This document shows, piece after piece, positions 8,238 through 17,473 of a DNA stretch of 64,000 bases (its first letter is position 1; each line of letters opens with the position of its first letter). The notes under the pieces were generated by a model, which had not been told where the DNA came from, did not search any database, and saw only the letters and a list, made by a program, of their open reading frames with translations. A program made the position numbers and the translations under genes. Source of the DNA: Wandonia haliotis (GTDB lineage: Bacteria > Bacteroidota > Bacteroidia > Flavobacteriales_D > Crocinitomicaceae); assembly GCF_039523435.1 (NCBI RefSeq), contig NZ_BAAAFH010000022.1:496001-560000 (forward strand), in the 5' to 3' direction.

Positions 8238-10259
8238 ATGAAAAACCTTAAGTTTTTTGGATGGGGTGCAATAGCTGCCATTCTTCTGGCAACTTCTTGT
8301 GCCAAAGATCGTTCGGAGATCACGGGGTGGGATTATAACAATCCCAAAAACGGTGGTTTCCAAAAGGTACCATTCTTAGATCAGGAAACAGGACCGGGTC
8401 TTGTTTTGGTTGAAGGTGGAACCTTTACAATGGGAAGAAATGAACAGGATGTGATGTTCGACTGGAATAATGTTCCCCGTCGTGTAACTGTTTCTTCATT
8501 TTATATGGATCAGTTTGAGATCACAAACTTTAACTGGTTGGAGTATTTATACTGGGTAAAAAGAACCTATCCTTCTTATCCTTTGATTTACAAGAATGCT
8601 CTTCCAGATACAAATTCATGGAGATCACCTCTTGCATTCAACGAAAAGTTTGTAGAGTACTATCTTCGTCATCCGGCATACCGTGATTACCCGGTTGTAG
8701 GAGTTTCCTGGCTACAGGCAAACGACTTCTGTAACTGGCGTACGGATCGTGTGAATGAGTATATTCTTATCCGTGAAGGGATTCTATATATGAACCCTGA
8801 TCAGCAGGATGACCCTTTCACAACGGAATCCTATATGGTCGGACAATATGAGAATGGAGTAAAAGATCCAATGATTGATCTTGATCCTGCTAATGCAAAC
8901 GGAAGCGGAAGAGGTCGTAAAAAATTCGGAACACGCGTAGTTCGTATGGAAGATGGAATATTACTTCCGCGTTACCGTCTCCCAACTGAAGCAGAATGGG
9001 AATTTGCTTACTACGGTCTCATCGGGAACCTTCCTGGACCTGAGTCGGAAAACATTACAGACAGAAGAACTTACCCATGGAACGGACACTGGGTTCGTCA
9101 GGATGGAGAGGAATTCCACGGAGATATTAGAGCTAACTTTGTTCGTGGACGTGGTGACTACATGGGTATTGCAGGACACCTTAACGATAATGCAGATGTT
9201 ACTGCTCCTGTGAACGCATACTGGCCTAACGATTACGGTTTATACAACATGGCCGGAAACGTTTCAGAATGGGTATTGGATGTTTATCGTCCGCTATCTT
9301 CTGAGGACTTTAATGAATTCCGCCCTTTCCGAGGAAATGTATTCAAAACAAAAGTTCTTAATAATGCTGGAGCTATTGAGCAGAAAAATACACAAACGGT
9401 ATTTGATGTTCATGGAATTAAGGAATATCTAAACGAGTTTGAGCGTGTACGTTACCAGCGTATTTCAGCTATGAAGCACGATCCTGCTGATACAGTAGTA
9501 CCTGCTTACATTTCATCTCAGACAATGTCCCGCAACAAAGTTCCTGACGGATATGCTCCGGATCCATTGTTTATCTCTCACAGCCGTGTTAAGGATTCTG
9601 TAGAGTTGGCTCTTCTTCGTAAAATCAATGAAGTTGTAGACCGTGCAATTGATCTTAAGAATGAGAAATATGATATTGAAGCTTCTGCTTTAATTCAGGA
9701 TGAAATTATCGATGGAATCTTCGAAGATGATTTCCGCGAAGGACCAGACGAAGAATACGCTTTTGAAGTTATCGTTATGCTTCGTGAAGGAATTTCTGAT
9801 TTCATCATCAACACTCCGGGACGTCTGAAGTGGAGAAATGAAACTGAAGAAGAGAATATCGGACGTTTGAATTATCGTCGTGCTGATTACATTGATTACA
9901 ATGATGGTGATATAGAAAGTTCTATCTACTTCGATAACGAAGACAGAAAGAATGCGATCAACCAATTCACACGCGATGCGGATCTTGTGATGTACCAAAA
10001 CAAATATGAAGAATTTGGTTTGGATGGTGCACAGGTTAAACCTGGAGACAGAACGTCATGGCCAACAACCTTGATCTCTGACAAATCAAGAGTCTACAAA
10101 GGTGGTTCATGGCAGGATCGTGCCTACTGGATTGTAGGTAGTGCACGAAGATTCCTTGACGAAGACAAAGCTCTTTGTACACTTGGATTCCGTTGTGCGA
10201 TGGATCGTGTAGGAAGTCCTACAGGTCTTGGAAACGACAAGAAGAAAAAGAAAAAATAA
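8238..10259 (+). CDS. gldJ: Gliding motility / type IX secretion lipoprotein GldJ
   Basis: 673 residues from the ATG at 8238 (an ATG at 8217 and a GTG at 8205 are in frame). The start gives a clean lipoprotein signal, MKNLKFFGWGAIAAILLATSC, with the lipidated Cys in LLATSC. The body is a formylglycine-generating-enzyme-like fold: LVEGGTFTMGRNE near the start, RLPTEAEWEFAYYG in the middle, NMAGNVSEWVLDVY, and KGGSWQDRAYWIVGSARRF to LGFRCAMDR at the end. The tail is very lysine-rich. GldJ is an outer-membrane lipoprotein needed for gliding and for stability of the GldK ring component. The porU/porV neighbourhood favours GldJ over its paralogue GldK. Confidence 0.87.
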   Translation: MKNLKFFGWGAIAAILLATSCAKDRSEITGWDYNNPKNGGFQKVPFLDQETGPGLVLVEGGTFTMGRNEQDVMFDWNNVPRRVTVSSFYMDQFEITNFNWLEYLYWVKRTYPSYPLIYKNALPDTNSWRSPLAFNEKFVEYYLRHPAYRDYPVVGVSWLQANDFCNWRTDRVNEYILIREGILYMNPDQQDDPFTTESYMVGQYENGVKDPMIDLDPANANGSGRGRKKFGTRVVRMEDGILLPRYRLPTEAEWEFAYYGLIGNLPGPESENITDRRTYPWNGHWVRQDGEEFHGDIRANFVRGRGDYMGIAGHLNDNADVTAPVNAYWPNDYGLYNMAGNVSEWVLDVYRPLSSEDFNEFRPFRGNVFKTKVLNNAGAIEQKNTQTVFDVHGIKEYLNEFERVRYQRISAMKHDPADTVVPAYISSQTMSRNKVPDGYAPDPLFISHSRVKDSVELALLRKINEVVDRAIDLKNEKYDIEASALIQDEIIDGIFEDDFREGPDEEYAFEVIVMLREGISDFIINTPGRLKWRNETEEENIGRLNYRRADYIDYNDGDIESSIYFDNEDRKNAINQFTRDADLVMYQNKYEEFGLDGAQVKPGDRTSWPTTLISDKSRVYKGGSWQDRAYWIVGSARRFLDEDKALCTLGFRCAMDRVGSPTGLGNDKKKKKK

Positions 10260-10281
10260 TTAGAACAATTATCATAAATTT

Positions 10282-10311
10282 ACCCGAAGTTAACGCTTCG
10301 GGTATTTTTTT
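10282..10311 (+). terminator. Rho-independent terminator after gldJ
   Basis: Perfect 8-bp stem ACCCGAAG / CTTCGGGT with loop TTAACG, then an A and seven Ts. The T-run ends 2 bp before the murF ATG. Confidence 0.85.
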
Positions 10312-10313
10312 AT

Positions 10314-11600
10314 ATGGAAAGATTACACAACCTGTTCCTGGAAACAACCGGGATTTCAACGGATACTAGAAAGATTTCAGAGCAATGTATGTTCATCGCT
10401 CTCAAAGGGGAGAATTTCGACGGAAACCAATTCGTAAAGCAAGCAATTCAAAGTGGTGCCAAGTATGCCATCACCAGCGAAAAAGAACTCGAAAACAATA
10501 CGGATATCTTCTATGTGGAAGACACCCTCTCCTTTCTTCAAAATCTTGCAAATTATCATAGAAAAAAGTTCTCCATTCCTGTAATCGGTATAACTGGTTC
10601 GAATGGAAAAACAACTTCCAAAGAACTAATTGCATCCGTATTACAGCAACAATACAAGGTGCTTTTTACAGAAGGAAATCTTAATAATCATATTGGTGTT
10701 CCTCTTACTCTTCTCAAATTGCGTTCCGAACACGAAATCGCTATTATTGAAATGGGGGCCAGCAAACCAGGAGACATCAAGGAATTGGTAGAATTAGCCG
10801 AACCGACCCATGGAATTATCACCAATATCGGACGTGCTCATTTGGAAGGTTTCGGTTCGTTAGAAGGAGTGATCCGGACAAAGAGTGAATTGTATGACTT
10901 CATCCGGAAAAATTCCGGAAAAATCATTATCAATCAGGACGATCCGATTCTGACTACTCAACTTGGAAAATATGATTCAGTCAGAACGTACTCCGGGAAA
11001 AAGAATGGTGAAGTTACGGGAGAATTGATCCGACTTACACCTTTTGCAGAATTTGAATGGCAATACGGCTCGTACGTCTCGCCCACTCTCATTACACATC
11101 TTATCGGTGAATACAATTTTTATAATTTTCTGGCAGCAATTACCTTTGGAATTGAATTCGATGTTCCGGTTGAAAAAATCAATCGTGGGATTACTGAATA
11201 TATCCCTTCAAATAATCGTTCTCAAGTACAAAAAACAGAACATAACACGCTTATTCTCGATGCGTACAACGCCAACCCCACTTCTATGCTATCCGCGTTG
11301 GAATCATTTGACAAAATAAATCACCTATCAAAAATGGTTGTATTAGGAGACATGCTTGAGCTCGGAAAAGAATCAGATACCGAGCATCAAAAAATTGTCG
11401 ATTATCTCACATCTAAAGACTGGAAGGTTTTGGTTGTCGGTAAAGAATTTCAAAAAACAAAGTTCCCGGATTCTATTCTACACTTTGAGAATAATACTGC
11501 AGTAAGAGATTACCTTTTAGAAGCACAGCCCAGAGATAAACTAATTCTTATAAAAGGATCACGAGGGATCAAACTTGAAACCTGTGTAGACGCACTATAA
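10314..11600 (+). CDS. murF: UDP-N-acetylmuramoyl-tripeptide--D-alanyl-D-alanine ligase
   Basis: 428 residues, a typical MurF length. It adds D-Ala-D-Ala to the UDP-MurNAc-tripeptide in the cytoplasm, completing the peptidoglycan precursor. The ATP loop GSNGKTT is at residues 95-101. NLNNHIGVPLTLL, EMGASKPGDI and DAYNANPTSM (central and C-terminal ligase motifs) are all present. The ATG at 10314 directly follows the T-run of the gldJ terminator. murF therefore needs read-through or a promoter starting inside the hairpin; TAAATTTA at 10275-10282 is a one-mismatch candidate. Confidence 0.95.
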   Translation: MERLHNLFLETTGISTDTRKISEQCMFIALKGENFDGNQFVKQAIQSGAKYAITSEKELENNTDIFYVEDTLSFLQNLANYHRKKFSIPVIGITGSNGKTTSKELIASVLQQQYKVLFTEGNLNNHIGVPLTLLKLRSEHEIAIIEMGASKPGDIKELVELAEPTHGIITNIGRAHLEGFGSLEGVIRTKSELYDFIRKNSGKIIINQDDPILTTQLGKYDSVRTYSGKKNGEVTGELIRLTPFAEFEWQYGSYVSPTLITHLIGEYNFYNFLAAITFGIEFDVPVEKINRGITEYIPSNNRSQVQKTEHNTLILDAYNANPTSMLSALESFDKINHLSKMVVLGDMLELGKESDTEHQKIVDYLTSKDWKVLVVGKEFQKTKFPDSILHFENNTAVRDYLLEAQPRDKLILIKGSRGIKLETCVDAL

Positions 11601-11633
11601 AAAAGAGCTGCATATAACTATGCAGCTCTTTTT
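11600..11633. terminator. Bidirectional terminator between murF and the acyl-CoA dehydrogenase
   Basis: A perfect 15-bp stem (AAAAAGAGCTGCATA and its complement) with a TAAC loop. The A-run and T-run on either side let it act in both directions between convergent genes. Confidence 0.9.
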
Positions 11634-11649
11634 ACAATTCTATTTCCTT

Positions 11650-12795
11650 CTATTTGTCAGAAGTAATACTTCGTGAAATAACAATCTTTTGTACTTCAGA
11701 AGTTCCTTCGTATATCTGTGTAATTTTCGCATCACGCATCAATCGCTCAACATGATATTCCTTCACATATCCATAACCACCGTGGATTTGTACTGCCTCC
11801 ACTGTATGTGTCATAGCCACCTGAGAAGCATATAGCTTCGCCATAGCACCTGATGTATCATAGTTACGCTTATTATCCTTATCCCATGCTGCTTTCATTA
11901 CCATCATTCTGGCCGCTTCGATATCTGTAGCCATATCAGCTAATTTAAAAGCAACTGCCTGGTGCTTGTAAATTTCTTTTCCGAATGCCTGTCTTTCTTT
12001 AGAATACGCCAAAGCTAACTCGTATGCTCCTGAAGCAATCCCTAAAGCCTGAGCTGCAATTCCGATACGTCCTCCTGAAAGTGTTTTCATAGCAAACGTG
12101 AATCCAAATCCATCTTCTCCGATACGATTTGCCTTTGGAACTTTTACATCATTAAACAATAACGTATGCGTATCACTTCCTCGGATTCCCATTTTGTCTT
12201 CTTTCTCACCTACGACAAAACCTTCCATTCCGCGCTCAACAATAAGTGCATTAATCCCTTTGTGTCCTTTTTCAACATCTGTTTGAGCAATTACGATATA
12301 CGTTGACGCTGAGCTACCGTTCGTGATCCAGTTCTTTGTCCCGTTCAACAAATAGTAGTCTCCCATATCAATGGCAGTTGTACGCTGTGAAGTAGCGTCT
12401 GATCCTGCTTCCGGCTCAGAAAGACAAAAAGCACCAATTTTCTCTCCTTTCGCTAGTGGAACGAGATATTTCTCTTTCTGCTCTTCCGTACCGTACGTTT
12501 CAAGCCCCCAGCAAACCAATGAATTATTTACAGACATACAAACAGATGTCGAAGCATCTACCTTAGAGATTTCTTCCATTGCCAAAACATAGGATACTGT
12601 ATCCATTCCTGAACCTCCGTACTTTTCGGAAACCATCATCCCAAGGAATCCAAGCTCTCCCAACTGACGAACTTCTTCAACCGGAAAACGCTGTTCACGG
12701 TCACGGTCAATCACCCCTGGCTTCAATACATTTTGTGCAAAATCTCTTGCTGCGTCTCTTACCGCAATTTGTTCTTCTGTTAAATCAAAATTCAT
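11650..12795 (-). CDS. Acyl-CoA dehydrogenase, short-chain type
   Basis: 381 residues, the standard length of an FAD-dependent acyl-CoA dehydrogenase. It oxidises acyl-CoA to enoyl-CoA with electron-transfer flavoprotein as acceptor. FAD and substrate motifs are visible: CLSEPEAGSDATSQRTTA near residue 125, TNGSSASTYIVIAQT, and KTLSGGRIGIAAQALG. The C-terminal QIYEGTSEVQK places the catalytic base at about Glu363, as in butyryl-CoA-type enzymes. Chain length cannot be fixed from sequence. It is transcribed alone, divergently from anmK. Confidence 0.93.
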   Translation of the reverse strand: MNFDLTEEQIAVRDAARDFAQNVLKPGVIDRDREQRFPVEEVRQLGELGFLGMMVSEKYGGSGMDTVSYVLAMEEISKVDASTSVCMSVNNSLVCWGLETYGTEEQKEKYLVPLAKGEKIGAFCLSEPEAGSDATSQRTTAIDMGDYYLLNGTKNWITNGSSASTYIVIAQTDVEKGHKGINALIVERGMEGFVVGEKEDKMGIRGSDTHTLLFNDVKVPKANRIGEDGFGFTFAMKTLSGGRIGIAAQALGIASGAYELALAYSKERQAFGKEIYKHQAVAFKLADMATDIEAARMMVMKAAWDKDNKRNYDTSGAMAKLYASQVAMTHTVEAVQIHGGYGYVKEYHVERLMRDAKITQIYEGTSEVQKIVISRSITSDK

Positions 12796-12828
12796 GGTTC
12801 TTATTTTATTCTTTACAACAATGACTTA

Positions 12829-12836
12829 CAAATTTA
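12829..12836 (-). promoter_or_regulatory. -7 element of the acyl-CoA dehydrogenase promoter
   Basis: The minus strand reads TAAATTTG, a full TAnnTTTG match, with TTTG 22 bp upstream of it. It lies 4 bp from the oppositely oriented anmK box. Confidence 0.55.
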
Positions 12837-12840
12837 GTTT

Positions 12841-12848
12841 TAAATTTG
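12841..12848 (+). promoter_or_regulatory. -7 element of the anmK promoter
   Basis: TAAATTTG, a full TAnnTTTG match, 23 bp before the anmK ATG at 12872. It means the longer frame from 12794 starts upstream of transcription and is unlikely to be translated. Confidence 0.55.
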
Positions 12849-12871
12849 AAAAAAACTGCAAAAAAATAGCA

Positions 12872-13954
12872 ATGACATCCTATTCCCTTATCGGTGTTAT
12901 GTCCGGAACTTCAACAGACGGGTTGGATTTAGCTTACACGACATTTTCTCCCGTTTCCAAATCATCAGAAAAATGGAGTTTTGAATTACACCATGCAAAA
13001 ACGTACCCCTACCCGGAAGAGTTGATTCGTTCTATACGTCAGGCAAAAGAACTGAACGGGTATGCTCTGAAAGAACTGGACATTATTCTCGGAAAGTTTA
13101 TTGGAGAAACGGTAAATCGTTTCGTGGATGAATTCTCTATTGACCGTACAGCTGTTCATGCCATAGCTTCACACGGACATACAATCTTTCATCAACCATC
13201 TGAGAGAATCACTGTGCAAATAGGAAATGGTCAGGTTATTGCATCACTCACAGGAATTAAAACGATTAATAATTTCCGGGAAAAGGATGTTCTTTCCGGT
13301 GGGCAGGGAGCTCCATTAGTACCAATCGGAGACTTATTATTATTCAGTGATCTGGCAGATAGTTTTTTGAATTTGGGTGGTTTTGCAAACATTACCTCGA
13401 TACGAGATAATACCCCCATTGCATTTGATATCTGTCCCTGTAACCTCCCATTAAATATGTACGCTTCATTGATCGGATATCCTTACGATCACAATGGAGA
13501 ATTGGGACGTTCAGTTCCTAATCATAATACGGGACTTGTCTCTACACTGAATCACCTCCCCTATTATTCGAAAAAATGGCCTAAATCACTTGGTGTTGAA
13601 TGGTTAGAAGAAGAGTTTGCTCCACTTCTTGAAATTGATGAACTAACCGCCCAGGAAAAGTTGAGAATTTGCTACGATCATATCAGTGAACAAATTGCAG
13701 GCAGTATTCGCAAACTTCAAGCCCAAAAAGTTTTGGTTACCGGAGGCGGTGCGAAAAACAAATTCCTAGTTGAATTAATCCGGCAGAAAAGTAATTCGGA
13801 GATTCTGATTCCCGACAGTCAGCTTATTGATTTTAAAGAGGCGATTGTATTTGCCTTCCTTGGTGTTTTATTTCTAATCGGACAACCCAATTGTTTAAAA
13901 AGTGTAACCGGAGCCGACAGAGACGTGTGTGGCGGGAACGAATTTTTACCCTGA
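12872..13954 (+). CDS. anmK: Anhydro-N-acetylmuramic acid kinase
   Basis: 360 residues from the ATG at 12872, chosen because the promoter box lies at 12841-12848 and GVMSGTSTDGLD then starts at residue 8, as in the family. AnmK phosphorylates and opens 1,6-anhydro-MurNAc from cell-wall turnover to give MurNAc-6-phosphate. ATPase-superfamily motifs are visible: SHGHTIFHQP, GGQGAPLVPIGD, LNLGGFANIT and VTGGGAKN. It is a single gene. murF nearby is also a wall gene but lies on the far side of a convergent unit. Confidence 0.93.
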   Translation: MTSYSLIGVMSGTSTDGLDLAYTTFSPVSKSSEKWSFELHHAKTYPYPEELIRSIRQAKELNGYALKELDIILGKFIGETVNRFVDEFSIDRTAVHAIASHGHTIFHQPSERITVQIGNGQVIASLTGIKTINNFREKDVLSGGQGAPLVPIGDLLLFSDLADSFLNLGGFANITSIRDNTPIAFDICPCNLPLNMYASLIGYPYDHNGELGRSVPNHNTGLVSTLNHLPYYSKKWPKSLGVEWLEEEFAPLLEIDELTAQEKLRICYDHISEQIAGSIRKLQAQKVLVTGGGAKNKFLVELIRQKSNSEILIPDSQLIDFKEAIVFAFLGVLFLIGQPNCLKSVTGADRDVCGGNEFLP

Positions 13955-14009
13955 GTTCATTTTTCTTAAAAAGTTTCGCTTGAAAAAAATGACGGTTCAA
14001 TATGTTTTT

Positions 14010-14017
14010 TACTTTTG
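14010..14017 (+). promoter_or_regulatory. -7 element of the Glu/Leu dehydrogenase promoter
   Basis: TACTTTTG matches TAnnTTTG and sits 20 bp before the ATG at 14038. It supports that start over 14002. Confidence 0.45.
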
Positions 14018-14037
14018 TCAGGTTAATCCACGTACAG

Positions 14038-15267
14038 ATGAAAGATTTATTAGAGAAATTCGAGAATAAACGCCCGGAGATCGTTTTTGAATGGCAGGAT
14101 AGTGAAACAGAAGCAGAGGGTTGGGTAGTGATTAATTCCCTAAGGGGAGGAGCAGCAGGAGGGGGAACCCGTATGCGTCAGGGGCTTGACAAAAGAGAAG
14201 TTGAGTCATTAGCTAAAACAATGGAAGTTAAGTTTACGGTTGCAGGACCTCCTATTGGTGGTGCTAAATCCGGTATTAACTTTGATCCGAAAGACCCTAG
14301 AAAAGAAGGGGTTCTTCGTCGTTGGTTTGCCGCTGTTACTCCCTTGTTAAAATACTACTATGGTACAGGTGGAGATTTGAACGTTGACGAAATTCACGAA
14401 GTAATTCCAATTACAGAAGATTGCGGAATCTGGCATCCTCAGGAAGGTGTTTTCACTGGACACTTCCAACCCAGAGAAGCTCAGAAAATCAACCGCATAG
14501 GGCAATTACGCCAGGGAGTTCTAAAAGCAATTGAAACAGCTGATTACTCTCCTGATATTGCAAAAAAATATGTAATCGCTGATATGATCACCGGTTATGG
14601 GGTTGCCGAGTCTGTTAAACACTATTACTCAATTTGGGGTGGCGGTGTTACCGATAAAAAAATAATTGTTCAGGGTTGGGGAAATGTTGGTTCCGCAGCT
14701 GCTTACTATCTGGCTCAGCAAGGAGCTAAGATTGTAGGAATTATAGACCGTGTAGGAGGACTTATAAAAGAAGATGGTTTCTCTTTTGAAGAAATCCGTG
14801 AGCTTTATCTTACTAAAAACGGTAATGAACTGAACGCAGAGGGAATGCTCTCCTTTGATGAAGTAAACGCAAAAATATGGGATATTGAAGCAGATGTTTT
14901 CCTTCCCTGTGCGGCATCACGACTGCTGACAAGAGACCAGGTAGATCGTATGATCAAATCAGGTCTTCAGGTGATTTCAGCAGGAGCTAATGTTCCGTTT
15001 GCTGATCCTGAAATATTCTTTGGACCTATTGCTGATTACGCCGATAATCATATTAGTGTTATTCCTGATTTTATCTCAAATTGTGGAATGGCGCGTGTCT
15101 TTGCTTACCTGATGAGTAATGATCTTGATACACTCACAGATGAAGGCATTTTTGAAGACACGTCGGAAACAATCCGAATAGCTTTGCAAAACACAAACAC
15201 CAAAAATAAAGCGAAGACAGGCATCGCCAAGGCGGCATTTGAAATCGCATTAAACCAATTAATTTAA
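14038..15267 (+). CDS. Glu/Leu/Phe/Val family amino acid dehydrogenase
   Basis: 409 residues from the ATG at 14038, chosen because 14002 lies upstream of the promoter box. It oxidatively deaminates an amino acid with NAD(P). The substrate site motif is PPIGGAKSGI, with the conserved lysine in GGAKSG (usually GGAKGG); GTGGDLNVDE follows. The nucleotide fold is IIVQGWGNVGSAAAYYL. The glycine-rich stretch NSLRGGAAGGGTRMRQ near the start is typical. Glutamate dehydrogenase is most likely, but leucine or valine specificity cannot be excluded. Four bases separate it from nhaD, so the two are probably co-transcribed. Confidence 0.88.
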   Translation: MKDLLEKFENKRPEIVFEWQDSETEAEGWVVINSLRGGAAGGGTRMRQGLDKREVESLAKTMEVKFTVAGPPIGGAKSGINFDPKDPRKEGVLRRWFAAVTPLLKYYYGTGGDLNVDEIHEVIPITEDCGIWHPQEGVFTGHFQPREAQKINRIGQLRQGVLKAIETADYSPDIAKKYVIADMITGYGVAESVKHYYSIWGGGVTDKKIIVQGWGNVGSAAAYYLAQQGAKIVGIIDRVGGLIKEDGFSFEEIRELYLTKNGNELNAEGMLSFDEVNAKIWDIEADVFLPCAASRLLTRDQVDRMIKSGLQVISAGANVPFADPEIFFGPIADYADNHISVIPDFISNCGMARVFAYLMSNDLDTLTDEGIFEDTSETIRIALQNTNTKNKAKTGIAKAAFEIALNQLI

Positions 15268-15271
15268 AACT

Positions 15272-16747
15272 ATGGAAATTTTTATGATCGTAGTTTTTGT
15301 GCTCGGGTATCTTGCCATCGCCTTTGAGCACAATCTACATGTTGACAAAGCCGCTCCTGCCCTTTTAATCGGTATGATCAGCTGGGGACTTTATGCCCTC
15401 TACCCTGCCCAGGCGCTTCACGTCGACACTTCTCAACCACTTACAGAAGTCGTAAAAGAAGATGGACTGGATCACCGTCTTCCCCGTTTTGAAGAGTACG
15501 CGCAAACAGAAATTGTAAAGCACGAAAAGGACCTCCATGGGAAATCAAAAGAAGATCCAAAAAACGCAGAAGATACTTCCAGCTTTCTTCATCACTTTGT
15601 CGGACATGGACTCGAACATCATCTTTTTGATATTGCTGCCATTCTTTTCTTTTTGATGGGAGCAATGACAATTGTTGAAATCATTGACACCCATGAAGGA
15701 TTTCAGGTGATCACTGATAAAATTAAGACGACTAATAAAGTAAAACTCCTTTGGATTCTTTGTTTTCTGACTTTTTTCATGTCAGCAGCACTGGATAACC
15801 TGACGACTTCTATCGTTATGATATCGGTCATCAGAAAACTCATAAAGGATCAAAAGACCCGTTGGTTTTTTGCCGGGATGATCGTAATCTCTGCAAATGC
15901 AGGTGGTGCGTGGTCTCCTATTGGTGACGTCACAACTACCATGTTATGGAACAGTGGTCAGTTGCCTACTTCCGCAAAAATTGTAGTAGACCTGATACTT
16001 CCTTCTTTGGTGACCATGATATTACCTCTGGCTATCTCTTCTTTCATTTTAAAAGGAGACGTAGAACGTCCTGTAAAAGTTCATGATGCAGACCACTATC
16101 TGAATCCTACAACGGAATTTGAGAGAACCTTTGTTTTCTTTCTTGGTCTTGCAGGATTACTATTTGTACCGGTTTTCAAAACCCTGACACACCTTCCTCC
16201 TTTCACAGGAATGATGTTATCACTAGGAATTTTGTGGGCCGTTACTGAATTAATGCACAAAAGCAAATCTGCCGAACACCGCAAAACACTTTCACCATTA
16301 ACAATCCTGAGAAAGATTGACTCGGCAAGTGTTCTGTTCTTTTTAGGTATTCTTATGGCCGTTGCTGCTCTTCAGGAAGTAGGTATTCTTGTACAGGCTG
16401 CCGGAGTTCTGGACAGCACATTTAACGGAAATGTATACTCTATCAACCTTACAATCGGTCTACTATCTGCCATTGTAGATAACGTTCCGCTTGTTGCTGC
16501 GGCGCAGGGAATGTACCAAATCAGCCCTGAAGCCGGAACTGCTTTCGCACCGGATGGAGCTTTCTGGCAATTCCTTGCATATTGTGCAGGAACAGGAGGT
16601 TCAGCTCTTATTATCGGGTCTGCTGCCGGAGTCGCTGTTATGGGATTGGAGAAAATTTCTTTCGGTTGGTATATTAAAAAGATTTCTCTTCTCGCAATTT
16701 TAGGCTATTTTGCAGGAGCACTAGTATTCATTTTAATGCATACATAA
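15272..16747 (+). CDS. nhaD: NhaD family Na+/H+ antiporter
   Basis: 491 residues, polytopic inner-membrane protein with about 12 hydrophobic segments. Family signatures are visible: FLMGAMTIVEIIDTHEGFQ, AALDNLTTSIVMISVIRKL, ANAGGAWSPIGDVTTTMLW and AIVDNVPLVAAAQGMY; the two DN pairs lie in the transport core. A long charged hydrophilic stretch (about residues 55-115) follows the first membrane segments. It exports Na+ or Li+ in exchange for protons, which suits a marine or saline lifestyle. It sits 4 bp after the dehydrogenase and 32 bp before exbB. Confidence 0.92.
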   Translation: MEIFMIVVFVLGYLAIAFEHNLHVDKAAPALLIGMISWGLYALYPAQALHVDTSQPLTEVVKEDGLDHRLPRFEEYAQTEIVKHEKDLHGKSKEDPKNAEDTSSFLHHFVGHGLEHHLFDIAAILFFLMGAMTIVEIIDTHEGFQVITDKIKTTNKVKLLWILCFLTFFMSAALDNLTTSIVMISVIRKLIKDQKTRWFFAGMIVISANAGGAWSPIGDVTTTMLWNSGQLPTSAKIVVDLILPSLVTMILPLAISSFILKGDVERPVKVHDADHYLNPTTEFERTFVFFLGLAGLLFVPVFKTLTHLPPFTGMMLSLGILWAVTELMHKSKSAEHRKTLSPLTILRKIDSASVLFFLGILMAVAALQEVGILVQAAGVLDSTFNGNVYSINLTIGLLSAIVDNVPLVAAAQGMYQISPEAGTAFAPDGAFWQFLAYCAGTGGSALIIGSAAGVAVMGLEKISFGWYIKKISLLAILGYFAGALVFILMHT

Positions 16748-16779
16748 TACTATTTCAAAAATTAATTCGTTATAAAACT

Positions 16780-17466
16780 ATGAATCCATTACTCTTACAA
16801 ATCGATACACCTGAAAACATTCAGGTTGCAACAACGGAAGTCTCTCTATGGGAACTTGTTGCCGGGGAAAACGGTCAAAGTCTTTTCATAATGATTCCTT
16901 TGATGATTATGTCCGTTATTGCCGTTTACATATTCGTGGAACGTTTTCTGGCTGTTAACCGGGCATCGAAAGAGGAAAAAGATTTCATGAGTAAAATCAA
17001 GGATTACCTGAAAGATGGTAAAATTGATTCGGCAAAGGATCTTTGTGCCCGCTCAGAGAATCCGGCTGCGCGTATGATTGAAAAAGGAATCAGCCGATTA
17101 GGGAAATCTCAGAAAGATATTGCCGCTTCTATTGAAAATACAGGTAAACTGGAAGTAATGCGTCTTGAACAACGCCTTAACTTTCTGGCGACTTCAGCAG
17201 GAGCAGCGCCTATGATCGGATTTCTTGGAACGACAATTGGTATGGTAAACGTATTTATTGAAATGAAAAGCATGCAATCTCTGGAGCTTTCTACGATTTC
17301 TCCAGGAATTATGCAAGCAATGATAACAACCGTAGGAGGTCTGATTGTTGGTATTATTTCATACGTTGGGTATAATTACCTTGTAGGACGTATTGAAAAA
17401 GTGGTCTACAAAATGGAGAATACCGCAATCGACTTTATGGATTTATTGAACGAACCGGGAAAATAA
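16780..17466 (+). CDS. exbB: MotA/TolQ/ExbB proton channel family protein
   Basis: 228 residues with three predicted membrane segments: about residues 30-52 (IMIPLMIMSVIAVYIFVERF), 140-160 (FLATSAGAAPMIGFLGTTIGM) and 175-200 (MQAMITTVGGLIVGIISYVGYNYL). It forms the inner-membrane channel that, with ExbD and TonB, uses proton-motive force to power outer-membrane transporters. The order exbB-exbD-tonB-like supports the TonB role over TolQ. It probably belongs to the operon starting at 14038. Confidence 0.92.
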   Translation: MNPLLLQIDTPENIQVATTEVSLWELVAGENGQSLFIMIPLMIMSVIAVYIFVERFLAVNRASKEEKDFMSKIKDYLKDGKIDSAKDLCARSENPAARMIEKGISRLGKSQKDIAASIENTGKLEVMRLEQRLNFLATSAGAAPMIGFLGTTIGMVNVFIEMKSMQSLELSTISPGIMQAMITTVGGLIVGIISYVGYNYLVGRIEKVVYKMENTAIDFMDLLNEPGK

Positions 17467-17473
17467 CAGCAGT

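Noticed and set aside
8154..8363. Minus-strand ORF at the start of gldJ
   Set aside because: It overlaps the gldJ signal peptide region and promoter and shows no protein-like features.
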